Shown here piece by piece: positions 11,257 to 63,906 of a stretch of DNA of 64,000 nucleotides. The notes under the pieces were generated by a model. The model ran no database searches, was not told where the DNA came from, and saw nothing but the letters and a program-made list of their open reading frames with translations. Each line of letters opens with the position of its first letter. Within the stretch, counting starts at the first letter, position 1. Made by a program: the position numbers and the translations under genes. This stretch comes from Diabrotica undecimpunctata (taxonomy: Eukaryota; Arthropoda; Insecta; Coleoptera; Chrysomelidae), in assembly GCF_040954645.1 (NCBI RefSeq), contig NC_092809.1:77330935-77394934 (forward strand), in the 5' to 3' direction.

Positions 11257-12415
11257 TCTAACAACATTGGGGGGGTTAAGCGTGATAATTTAGGATTGAA
11301 GCTGTAGATGAATTGACTAAACCCCTCTAATGAATTGTCTCCACTCTGATAAGGCTGTCACCATTGTAGAAGACGTCTGTCTCAATGTCCTTATCAATGC
11401 CTCTACAATTTTTAGGAGATACTTATCCCTGCGAGCGGGGCGAGGCTTACTGGTTCCACTAGTCTGGACTGACTGGTTCCGCCCTCGCGGATTTACAAGA
11501 GGGTAGGGAAATCTTTCTGGAAAGGAAGGGAATTAAGGACTTCTCGGTCTCAGGTCCTACAAAGAGTAAGAGGCTATGGGCTTACGTTAGAAGCCGGAGC
11601 ACTGCATAAGCGAAATGTGTATCTCTTCTAGTCTCGACCTGTAACGGCTAGGAATAACAAAAACAAATTTCAAGTTTACGATGTATTAACTATACAGTAC
11701 ACTACAAAATATCAGTTAGGACCAAAAATGTTCGATCAGGCGCGAAGGGAGACGAGAAGACACAAGCAAGGAATTAAAGGTCGGACAATTCCGTATTATT
11801 AGATATACCTTGGGTTAGTATATAGATCTTAGTTACCATCGCGTATCTAGGCTCTAGCTACGGAATACGCCTCCAGTCTACAGGGATTTGAGATTGCGAA
11901 CCTTCGAATCTCCAGTTGCCGACACTTATACGTCACACTATCCCGTCGAGTTAAATAACGCGTCCACTGTCTGCGTATCGTCCGATCTCCACACTATGGC
12001 GTGGAGCGTCTGGCGTGACCACTTCCCACTAACGCCGCTGGCCCCCTTGTTCGCCTTTTTTATCAGTCCGTGTTCTCAATTTTCAGTCGTAGTACCAAGG
12101 TCGCGTTATTGTTTTTTTTTTTGCTGACTGATCCTCATGTTGTATTTCGGCGGAGGTCTATGTTTTGAAACGTGATTTAAACAACCTTGGTGGCCTGATA
12201 TTTGAGACTCGTGTAATACATTTAAACTGGGTCGAGGTTTCAATCTTTGTTTAATGTAAAATGTTTACATAAATATGTTACCTACTAGCTATGAATTTAT
12301 TTGTTCTTTAATCAATTTGGAATATGTAATAATTTCTTAAATAATTGTTTCTCTTTACTAGGCTAATTGTCCCTTAATTTTTCCTTCTTTATTTCCTTGC
12401 TATATTTCCATTACA
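11257..12415 (-). mobile_element. 1.16-kb insertion with CTAG target duplication, candidate solo LTR
   Basis: CTAG occurs at 11253-11256 and 12416-12419. With one copy removed, the R4 frame reads FCLAMNPLSQLL across the join, so the boundaries are well supported. On the - strand the insert starts TGTAATGG and ends TGTTAGA. It has no coding capacity that I recognise. A 4-bp duplication and a TG start suit a solo LTR of a gypsy-type element, but the end is not CA and the class remains uncertain. Confidence 0.55.
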
Positions 12416-13498
12416 CTAGCGATGAACCCACTATCTCAGCTGCTGAACTCTACTGACTCAGGATTTAGCATCAAAAATAACAACACCGTTGTAGCGAAGC
12501 TTAATCATCTGTTATATATGGATGATTTAAAATTAATGGCTTCCACTAGAAACCACCTAGATGACACTGTAAACATTACTGTTGTTGCAAAGCTTAATCA
12601 TCTATTGTATATGGATGATTTAAAACTATTAGCTTCCACTCGAAGCCACCTAGATAAAATGCTAAAAACAGTAGAAAATTTCTCAAATGATATCAGTATG
12701 CATTTTGGACTAGACAAATGCCGTATACTAAATATAGTCAGAGGAAAGGTTCAGCCCGGAGGTTTCGATATGCAGGATGGCCAAAACATCGAGGCAATGG
12801 GTGAAAATGATATGTACAAATATCTCGGAGTACAGCAAGCGCAAAAAATTGACCATAAGCTAATGAAAACCGAACTAACTTCCGAGATCGTACGAAGAGT
12901 AAGACAACTAAATCGGTCGTATCTTAATAGTAAAAATTTGTTTAAGGCATTAAATACATACGCCTGTTCCGCGCTGAGCTACTCATTTGGTATTATAAAG
13001 TGGTCAAAAACGGATATAGAGAGTCTTCAGCAGAAAGTAAGAACACTTCTCACAAAGGCGCAAAAATACCATCCACGCAGTGCAGTAGAGAGAACAACAT
13101 TACGGCGATATCAAGGGGGAAGAGGACTTATGGACATATTTGAGCAATTGGATAAACAGGTTGCTAATTTAAGAACTTATTTTCAGGTGCAGGCTGAGAC
13201 ATCTACCTTAAATCGAGCAATTTGCGCAGTAGATGATACAACGCCGCTAAAACTGAGGGAACAAGAAATGCGCATAAACCATCTGACTAAGCAAGAAAAA
13301 ATGCGCACCTGGATGAGTAAACCTCTGCATGAGCGACATCTCAATGAGATCAGCCAAGAATATGTCGACAACACAGCGTCGAACTATTGGTTGACATCAG
13401 GAAAGATGTTTCCCGAGACTGAGGGTTTTCTTCTTGCCATTCAGGATCAGGTTATACCAACTAAAAATTACCTGAAATATATTGTTAAAGATCCTTAA
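12416..13498 (+). pseudogene. R4-like copy C, RT 3' half with duplicated YMDD segment
   Basis: The frame contains LNPLSQLLNSTDSGF-like sequence and then two copies of a VVAKLNHLLYMDDLKL segment (YMDD near 12515 and 12609). They are separated by a DDTVNI linker and followed by the normal thumb. The duplication is about 93 bp and in frame. A stop at 13498 cuts the frame before the zinc-knuckle-like region. Confidence 0.8.
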
Positions 13499-13499
13499 G

Positions 13500-14118
13500 T
13501 CCAAAATGACAAATGCCGATATGGATGCCAAGCTAAAGAAACCATCCAACATCTTACCGGGGGCTGCCAGGCGTTTGTCGGAACTGATTATAAAGAACGC
13601 CATGACTTAGTAGGAAAGATTATCCACCAAGAACTAGCTGACAAACTGGGACTTCTCCAAACCGACCATCATCCTTATTATCAATATGTACCTGACAGAA
13701 TTCTTGAAAATGACAACTACAAGCTATACTAGGACCGCACTGTGCTCACAGAAAAACCAGCGGCACATAATCTGTGGCACCGGATCTCATACTAGTTAAT
13801 AAACTTACCAGGCAAACAACACTTATTGATGTGGCGATACCTAACACCAGTAATTTGCTTGTTAAATACAACGAAAAGATCGCCAAGTATAGAGATCTAG
13901 AAATACAAATCAGGAGACAATGGAGAATGGAAAGTACCCAGACAGTACCTATTATTCTATCTACTACTGGTGTTATTCCCAAAAACCTCCTAGCGAACAT
14001 CAAACAGCTGGGTCTAAATGAACATCTTTATAAGGCCACGCAGAAAGCTGTACTCCTTGCGACGTCCAGATGTGTACGAAAATTTTTGGGAGATACTCCA
14101 GCAAACCAAGTCACTTAG
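13500..14118 (+). pseudogene. R4-like copy C, restriction-like endonuclease region
   Basis: This continues the previous segment after a stop. Broken frames retain the CX3C...HX4C cluster (13519-13567), the PDLILVNKL and TLIDVAIPNT blocks, KYRDLEIQIRRQWRM, and CVRKFLGDTPANQVT with the natural stop near 14118. The terminal residues match copy A better than copy B does. Confidence 0.75.
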
Positions 14119-14233
14119 GACTCGATAACACGGAAAGAGTCCCACCAGAGCTCAATCCTTTTGATACCATAGGTATCTGGGATGAGTGAATTTTCCCCTT
14201 AGAGGGAGTGTGAGCCGTATGGCTAAATCTTGA

Positions 14234-14254
14234 TAATAATAATAATAATAATAA
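14234..14254. repeat. TAA junction between tandem R4 copies (3)
   Basis: About seven TAA units join the 3' end of copy C to the 5' end of copy D. This is the longest of the three junctions. Confidence 0.85.
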
Positions 14255-15330
14255 CCTATGTAGTTTTTGTCAGTTCTTCCATCAGGCGCTGCCCCCTGCG
14301 AATGGGGGATTCTTTCTGGGTATTCTTAGCACCAGTACCCAGAGGGTAGCACGGATACTTGCCGTGGAACAAAAACTGACACCTGGCAGTAGGTATAAAA
14401 TGCAAACCTATGAAAATGGTGAATAATGATTTATGTTTAGGGTCGCTGCCTGGGGATCGCCAGGGCACGTCTGGAGTCGACGCTGGACGTGACAGCATGC
14501 AGACGTCGGTGGCAGGGTGTTGAGGAGGCGGGCCCCTGTCCTACAATCAGCTACAGCCCAACAACAAGAAGAACCACAAGCGAGCCAAACAACAGCAGGA
14601 GCTCTACTCGCTGAAGGTGCTGCGCTGGAACATCAGCCGGCGCTCACTCAAGCGGGACGACCGAGGCAGCGCATGAAATGGACTATGTCCATAAACGAAA
14701 ACATTTTGCGCTTCTATTACAAGGTGACGAACCTTGGCCAAGAAACGATCGGCTATCAACAAAATCTGTATGCCGAATTTTGCAGGGAATACCCAGAGAT
14801 TCAAGTATCTGAACAGAGAATAGCAGATCAATACCGGTAATTATAAGAAATAAGCTTATCCCAGAGACTAGATGAGATACCATCAGAAGCGAAGTCTAAC
14901 GGGAGATTCATAAACCAGAGCTAGTTGTAGATCAAATCCCTAATGAAATCCGTAATGAGCAGACTCCTGAACCTTTCATACAAGAAACTCAACCTGTTAA
15001 TAAGCAGCAGAACAATAACGAGTTGTATGATAACCTGGTAAGTGAAATGACACATGCCGTACAAGAGTTTAATGGGACGAACCCTCTTAGCAGACCACGC
15101 TACCAAAAATAAACTCTTGTAAGAAACTAGGTGCGCTGTTACAAATTGTGAACACTGAAGTCCTACCCAATTACATCGTGGAAGCTCATACATTGGAATA
15201 TTTGCATATGCTGATTTACTGTGCAGCAACAGAGATTGCTAATGTTATGGGCATTAAGATCAGAGCAAGACGGGGTACTTATATCGAAAGGAATGATAGT
15301 AGAATTGCACCTTGGGAAAAAATCCGCAAT
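14255..15330 (+). mobile_element. R4/Dong-like LINE copy D, 3'-truncated
   Basis: This copy has the same 5' leader and N-terminal region as copies B and C (frames 14517-14840 and 15148-15357, with single-base shifts between). The match to copy C is lost shortly after the RIAPWEK block at about 15320-15330. The RT and endonuclease are absent. Because LINEs usually truncate at the 5' end, loss of the 3' part implies a later deletion or recombination. Confidence 0.7.
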
Positions 15331-15595
15331 GGGAGTTTTGAAAATTTTCTACAGTGAAGGAATTCGTTAGTTTTTAAGGCCAAATAATCGCAATATCTTA
15401 TTTTGACATCAGTAAAATTAGGTCTTGGTAAAACTTACTTGAAGATACAAACTGGCGAAAGGACAGTCAATGGATTTCTAAAAACCGGTATCTTTCCAGT
15501 AAACAGACATATTTTTCCGAAGAGTATTTTCTAGGGGTTCAAAGGGGTAGTGAAGCGCAATATAAGATTCTGTTTCCAGTTAGCATTCTCTAGCC
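15331..15595. other. Unassigned spacer
   Basis: About 265 bases between the broken end of R4 copy D and the start of the RTE-like LINE. I see no open frame, no repeat and no similarity to other parts of the window. Confidence 0.5.
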
Positions 15596-15849
15596 TCTCC
15601 TACTCAATCCCTATCCTCACCTCCACGAAGTGCGGCTTGGGCTGCACGGGTGAACCCTGAAAAACCTGAGCAACCTTGCTGGAGATTGGGTAACCAACCC
15701 CAATGGAAGGCAGGGTCAGGCTGACGAGGAAGGGAAAAATGGTCCTCCGAAAAGGGGGTTGGTGAGCAAGGTTAGCAGCCTACTTACTGTCAAAAAAATC
15801 AATACTCAGAGAACCGAACAGAAGCCTCGGAATTGGACGGATACACAGA

Positions 15850-16550
15850 TGACGAACCACGCAAGAAAAAGGACAAAGAGACCAAATAATCTACGAATTG
15901 GCACTTGGAACATCGCATCGTGGAACAAACGGGAACAGGAAGTTGTGTAGGAATTGGAGCTCCATAAAATTGATATATGTGCCCTGAACGAAACAAAAAA
16001 GAAAGGGAAAGGAAGTGCCAATAGAAACAAATTTATATTCCTGTACAGCGGAGTAGATAAAAGCAAACGAGCTCAGACAGGAGTAGGCCTCTTAATACAC
16101 AATAAATATAGTAACAATATTCAAGAAATAAGATACATCAACGAACACATGATGCTGGTTTGCCTTAAACTTCACCAGACGATACTTAATATTATCCACG
16201 TATATGCACCGAATAACAGCAAAACAAGGGAGACAAAGATGCTTTTTATGGACAGCTCCAAGATCTACTGGACACCACAATAGCCGGTAGTAAAACAATA
16301 AAGCGCCAGAGTAGGCAACATACCTGTGGTTGGAGTTACTCAAAGATTTACCGAAGAAACGCTCAACGACAACGGAAAAAGATTTCTAGAACTTTGTTTA
16401 ATGAATAACCTCCGAATTAACAACACATACTTTGACCACCCAATACAAGATAAAATCACCTGGTCAGATACAAGAGGACGTAACTCTATGATTAACTACA
16501 TTATAACAAACAGACAAATACACCCCAAGAATATAATAGATGTGCGCTAA
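15850..16550 (+). pseudogene. RTE-like endonuclease
   Basis: The domain opens with LRIGTWNIASWN, followed by HKIDICALNETK, TGVGLLIHNKYS, LNIIHVYAPNN and, after frameshifts near 16250-16320, LFNE and ITWSDTRGRNSMINYIITN. These are the ordered apurinic-type endonuclease motifs. The central GDFN motif is not readable because of the breaks. Confidence 0.75.
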
Positions 16551-16559
16551 TATCTTTCG

Positions 16560-17430
16560 CCAATGTAGGATTCGACCATGGCCTGGTACTAGGAAAAATA
16601 AATATAGCAATCACCACACAAGGCAAGCGAAATACAAAAATAAAAGAAAAGTTAAACATAGAAAGCTTAGAAGAAGAAGGGACACAAAACTTGTATAGAA
16701 ACAGACTAACAGAAAAGCTAAACAGCCATAACCTAGAGACTAAAAAGAATATAGAAGAAACCTGGAAAATTATTAAAAAATATATCCTACAAGCAGCGGA
16801 AGAAGCTTTAGGTAAAAGAAAAGTTAACAGAAATGAACGGGAATACAAAACACCATGGTACGACGAAAGGGTAAAAACACTAGCAAATGAAAAGAAACAA
16901 GCTTTCCTAACATACAAAGGAGTGAAGACACCGGAGGCACGAGAAGACTACGTGAGAATCAGGAATGGAGTAAACCAAGAAATAGATAACATCAAAAAAG
17001 AACACTGGGAGAAATTTACCAAAGATATGGAATACGACCTCTATGAATCCCAGAAAAAGGTGTGTAAGATGATAAGGAGACAAAAAACAGAAATGAATGA
17101 ATTTGTACGCATAGATAACATTACGGAGGAACAATGGACTGAGCATTTCACGAAATTATATTGAGAAGGAGAAGAGAACAGAGAAATAATCATTAACAAA
17201 ACTCACGATAGAGTACTAATATCAGAAGAAGAGCTACAAGAACGAATAAAAAAATTTAAAAACAGAAAAGCACCTGGTCCTGATAAGATAAACAATGAAC
17301 TGCTAAAATATGGAGCAACAACACTAAGCAAATGGCTCCTAAAATTATTCGTCGATATAATAAATACCGAAGTAGTACCAGCGGAATGGAAGGAGAGTCT
17401 CCTGCTACCGATACTTAAAAAGGGAGACTC
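16560..17430 (+). pseudogene. RTE-like linker and RT N-terminal part
   Basis: A charged linker (16691-17164) contains EYKTPWYDERVKTLANEKK, a typical RTE/Jockey block. After a stop it runs into ISEEELQERIKKFKNRKAPG, PDKINNELLKYG and PAEWKESLLLPILKKGD. The conserved region with the NYRGISLL motif is missing: the frame jumps from KKGDS straight to the ADEQQGF block. Confidence 0.7.
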
Positions 17431-18429
17431 ATGGCAGATGAACAACAAGGCTTCCGGAAGAACCGCAGCACGATAGACGCAATTTTTATTATCAGACAAA
17501 TAATAGAGAAGTCTATTGAATATGGAAAACCAGCATACATGTGCTTTGTAGATTTAAAAAGTGCTTTTAACAGGGTGAAGCGAAATGACATCTTAAATTT
17601 ATTACAAGCTGAACAAATAGACCATCAGATAATAAGGACAATTAATGAAATTAACAAGAACAACAAGACCAGAGTTATAATGCCAACAGGGGAAACAGAA
17701 TGCATAGAACTAAAAGGAGGAATCCGCCAAGGAGACTCGCTCAGCCCATTGTTATTCAATATGGTGATGAATCAAATTATTCACGAAGTAAGAAAACGAC
17801 ACGGATACCACATGGGAGCGCATAAAATCACGATACTATGCTATGCCGATGATGCAGTACTAATTGCTGATAACGAATATAACCTACAAAGGCAGCTCCA
17901 CACCTTCAATATCACAGCAAACAAACTTAATATGAGAATATCAGTAGAAAAAACTAAATGTATAGTGATCAGTAAAGAGCCGCGTAGATGCAAACTAGAA
18001 ATAGACGGCAAAATTGTAGAACAAGTAATGAAATTCAATTACCTAGGAGTAGAGATCACTAGTGACAGGGATATAAGAACACAGACCACAAGGCAAGCAT
18101 CAAAAGCGGCAAGAGTAAGTGGTTGCCTCCGAGAAACCATATGGAGAAACAAATATCTGACCACGGAAAGCAAAATGAAAGTATACAAGACAACAGTAAG
18201 ACCAATCCTAACATATGCAGCGGAGACAAGGACCGATACAAGAAAGACGAAAGAACAAATCAACAATATCGAAATGAAAGAATTAAGATCAATAGCGGGC
18301 ATATCATTAAGAGACAGACAAACCAACAGAAGTATACGCGAACAATGCAAAATTCAAAATATTAACAGGTGGATAAAAACAAGAAAAAAAAAACTGGAAC
18401 GAACATGTAAACCGAATGGGACCAGATAG
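17431..18429 (+). pseudogene. RTE-like reverse transcriptase core and thumb
   Basis: A 332-residue open frame: QQGFRKNRSTIDAIFIIRQI, CFVDLKSAFNRVKRNDIL (motif A), GIRQGDSLSPLLFNMVMN (motif B), LCYADDAVLIAD (motif C), KFNYLGVEI, and a thumb with KMKVYKTTVRPILTYAAET. A frameshift near 18400 separates the final RPIGRPPKRWKDN block. Confidence 0.85.
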
Positions 18430-18599
18430 ATTAGCGAACATCTGTAAAAACAACAAGCCGTATAGCAGAAGACCAATTGGAAGGCCGCCAAAAAGGTGGA
18501 AAGATAATGTACAGTCAACAATGACTGAAACAGAATAAGAGGCAGACAAACAGGAGTAATCCTAGTCGCGCGAAGAAGAAGAAGAAGTATTTTCTATTA

Positions 18600-18846
18600 T
18601 AAGCACACAAGAATGAAGAAGCACCTGTTGGACATGAAAGCCAGATAAACCCGCCTCATGACCTGGAAGATGACGATGAAGGAGCAAATGGACAACCAGT
18701 AGCAGTAAAATGGATGTTGTGGCAGCAAGTTCAAGTTGTGTTAGGAAAAAAGCGAGAAAGGAACTGAGTGTCGTAGAAGACGACACATCTTCAGATGATT
18801 TAAATGAAAGTATCCCACCCCTAGATGACTGGACTGATGAGGAATA
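18600..18846 (+). other. Unrecognised acidic coding-like stretch
   Basis: Two overlapping frames, shifted by one base near 18765, read HESQINPPHDLEDDDEGANG, then VKWMLWQQVQVVLGKK, and then VEDDTSSDDLNESIPP ending DDWTDEE and a stop at 18846. The acidic, serine-rich composition looks coding, but I do not recognise the family. It could be a final exon of a host gene, or debris brought in with the LINE. Confidence 0.3.
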
Positions 18847-20275
18847 ATTCTATACTTTTCGAAATAATTCGATAAATAAGTTTGGTTAGTAAAATTATTA
18901 CTCGCATGTTTATTAAAATACGGAAGAAGAAAATTTAACTTATAATCAAGCGATTCCTATAAAATAACTTTATTTTATAAATATTGTATAGTCGATTCAC
19001 TGGGCTTGTGATTATTTTGACAGGGTCATTGTCACATTGTCAGAAACATACAACATAAAAATCCCTACCATTCATTGTTAATCAAAAATTTTTAATAGTT
19101 AAAATAAACTTAAAAAGAAGAATAATCATCAATAATGGAAGTGTATATTCATTAATTTTCATTATTAACTTTCTATTTGTAAATGCTAATCTATAAACGA
19201 CTATAAAATTCCTAAAATAAACATGTATTATATTAATCGGTGCAGTTTTATTCTGTTGATATATTGCATAGTAAATCTTACTAAATAAGAAAATTCTTAA
19301 TGATCAGCTATCCATAATCCATATTTTAAACTGCATACTGAAAAATAACAGGAACGAATCTCACACAAACTTAACTTAAAAATTACATCTCTAGCACAGG
19401 GTTTAACTTAAAACTTAACTATTGTACTTAGTTTGACACATCGACCCACATGAAATGAAAAAGTTGTTAAAATGTAATATAAAGTTTTATTTATTTTAAA
19501 ATTATTTATAAAGTTGTTGCATCTAGAATACATTGTACGATATTAATATTTTTATATTCTATTTGGGAAGAATAATACATTGTTTTAGGTTATGTTTTCG
19601 TTTAGCAGCTGATAATCATAGGAGCTATTCTGAAGGTAAATATATTTTTATATTTATTGGTCTTAGAAACTAGTGAGAGACCAAAATACTATTTTTTCTT
19701 AATTTTAATATACTGCCTGTTTGCATCTAATAATCACCTTATTCTGTCTATTTATTTTTTAATTGCTAGGGAACATTTTTCTGAAGCACTACTCAAATAT
19801 TATTTTGCCTTTATACTGACCGTGGGCACTAACCCCTTGTGCTGGAACTCTTTAGTGTTTCATTCTATTTGGAGCTAACTAGGAAGTGCCTTTTACCTAA
19901 ATATATTTTTACTTTGAAGAAGTATTCCTTCTTGTCTTCTTGCTAATACTTTAAAGAATGTGTTAGTATAGTCTTCTTTAATTTAATCCACAGTATGTGC
20001 ATGTTTACATAATAAATTGGCTAATCTACTAAAAGGTTGTTGGTAAAATCTGCATAAATTGTGTGTTTTTTTAAATATATGCAAGCCACATAATGTTAGC
20101 CTAATTGCAGAACTGATAAAACATTTAGCAAGTAAATAATTTTCTTGTTAATGCCTTTTAAATTAATATTATAGTTTATTGCATAGCTTTCGTTGATGAC
20201 ATCTAAGTTCACATTTCCATCATCCTATTGGACATTTTTCCCATCCTGACTATATAGTATTTTAAAAAAAGCAAC
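18847..20275 (+). promoter_or_regulatory. Upstream region of Gcn5, probable promoter and 5'UTR
   Basis: About 1.4 kb of very AT-rich sequence without a supported gene or repeat. By position it should hold the Gcn5 promoter. A candidate 5'UTR donor is CTGAAG/GTAAAT near 19635, and a candidate acceptor CTGACTATATAG lies near 20259, 16 bases before the ATG. No initiator or downstream promoter motif could be assigned with confidence. Confidence 0.35.
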
Positions 20276-62511
<42,236 letters not shown>

Positions 62512-62756
62512 ATCATTCATCTTCTTCAGGTATATTATTAGTCGTTGTAGGCCAGTTGAACAATTCATTATAATAATCCTGAATATTTTCTACATCCGGT
62601 ATATAACTTTGTAGTTTTTGTATATCAACAATCTTCTTATAATTAATCGGAATCTTTCCACTGGGATATGAATATGCTTCAGGCAATGTTAGTGTATTTT
62701 TTATTATTGTTAAGCCTGAAGGTGTGATTGGTTAATCCGTTAATAAAAGGATTTGG

Positions 62757-63215
62757 TTAAATAATGATAAACAGTAACAAGTTTGAGTTCTCGTAGGAGT
62801 GATGAAAATGCACGAATTGGCTTATTTTTAGTTGAACCTTTTGCTTCCTTGGAATATTTTTGCCTCTGGATTCAGAGGATAACATGGTTTTTTTACAGTA
62901 CTCTGGCCACCAACTTTTATAATCAATTACGTCGTCAGCATTGAAAAATACCACATTAAAGAGATTATTTTTACACGAAGTTTTTATCAGCTGTCCATAT
63001 TCTTCCATGGTGTATATACGGTCTACTTTTCTAATTTTTCTTTTAATCATCGCAAAATGCCTATCACAGGGTAGGGAGGAATCACCCCTAATAGGAAAAT
63101 AATGGTCAATGGTCTTGAGCGAAATCAAAGCAAAAAAAGACCTTAACACACTGTGGTTTTTATTTTGCACTCCACAACAGCCAGAGAAAACATGAAGATA
63201 TTTCACTAACGGCAC
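62757..63215 (-). pseudogene. DUF7869-like protein, central/C-terminal piece
   Basis: 152-residue frame from MPLVKYLHVFSGCCGVQNKN (an SGGCxGQNKN-like motif with changes), then HYFPIRGDSSLPCDRHFAMI, RIYTMEEYGQLIKTS and DDVIDYKSWWPEYCKKTM. Acidic and His positions could be catalytic, but this is not established. Confidence 0.6.
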
Positions 63216-63375
63216 ATTCTCTATAAAAATACCTCATTAGAAATGAGCAAACTTCATTCGGCCCCTTCGTACCGTTACCCTCATGATATAGGAAAAATGT
63301 TGCTTTTTCTGATTTATTATTGTCAATACAAAAAACTTTCACTGTTACCTGGCGAAGATAGAAAATCTCTTGCAC
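63160..63375 (-). pseudogene. DUF7869-like protein, ATFFLYHEGNGTKGP piece
   Basis: Frame with VKVFCIDNNKSEKATFFLYH and EGNGTKGPNEVCSFLMRYFY, overlapping the previous piece in another frame. A one-base shift near 63190 joins them. Confidence 0.55.
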
Positions 63376-63862
63376 CGGAATTTGTGGCAGTTAAGATTCT
63401 GCATAAAATCTATAATAACTTCAATTTCCTCGTTAAACTCGGCTATTTCTTTAACAAATTTCATTTCATTTGAAACTTTCTTAGCTCGACGTAGATGAAT
63501 AATTTTCTCGGCGGCTGCAACTCTCTTTGCATTATCGTTCAAATGCGTACTATTTATTTTCATTGCAAGCTCCTCACACACACAACATGTGTCTACCTGA
63601 GGTCTTCCAAATGATAATTAAAAATCTTCTTTAAAACTTTTCTGTAGTGTATTTCCGGAAATTTTTCTGTGAACATATTGTACATAAGAGTGATATCTAG
63701 TTTCTCATTTAAAGAATACTTTTCCTTGCTAGTATAGTGAGCTAACTTTATGGGATATGATTTAATATGTTCACGAATAGCATGTGTTATAATACCAGAA
63801 ATTGCATGGCTCACTCGGTCAATTGTTACTCTGTGAAGAGAACAGAAGGCTAATTTACTCAC
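63345..63862 (-). pseudogene. DUF7869-like protein, N-terminal pieces
   Basis: Frames 63862-63593 and 63581-63345, joined by a frameshift near 63597. Contains IREHIKSYPIKLAHYTSKEK, the CCVCEEL motif and a basic AEKIIHLRRAKKVSNEM helix. A 48-bp in-frame tandem duplication (63811-63858 / 63859-63906) repeats the KLAFCSLHxVTIDRVS block. Confidence 0.55.
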
Positions 63863-63906
63863 TCGGTCAATTGTTACTGCGTGAAGAGAACAGAAGGCTA
63901 ATTTAC
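63811..63906. repeat. 48-bp tandem duplication
   Basis: TCACTCGGTCAATTGTTACT begins at 63811 and again at 63859; the two 48-base units differ at one or two positions. The length is a multiple of three and lies within the coding remnant. Confidence 0.92.

Larger units (their letters stand above)
9087..14233 (+). mobile_element. R4/Dong-like LINE copy C, interrupted by a 1.16-kb insertion
   Basis: This copy is full length from the structured leader to the 3'UTR. The N-terminal frame is 9242-10219, RT fragments lie at 10332-11256, and the RT 3' half plus RLE at 12416-14118. It is interrupted at 11257-12415 by a foreign insertion with a CTAG duplication. It carries a local duplication of the YMDD segment and several frameshifts. 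Confidence 0.8.
15596..18588 (+). mobile_element. RTE-like LINE, decayed
   Basis: A GC-richer 5' leader (15596-15780) precedes an endonuclease (about 15870-16550) and an RT (about 16550-18430). A terminal GRPPKRWKDN block follows, and a (GAA)n 3' tail at 18572-18586. Frameshifts, stops and an internal deletion near 17430 make it nonfunctional. The simple-repeat tail and short 3'UTR fit RTE-type elements; the exact clade is inferred. Confidence 0.75.

Noticed and set aside
11888..12127. Small protein gene in the 1.16-kb insertion
   Set aside because: The 79-codon frame has no recognisable motif and no support in context.
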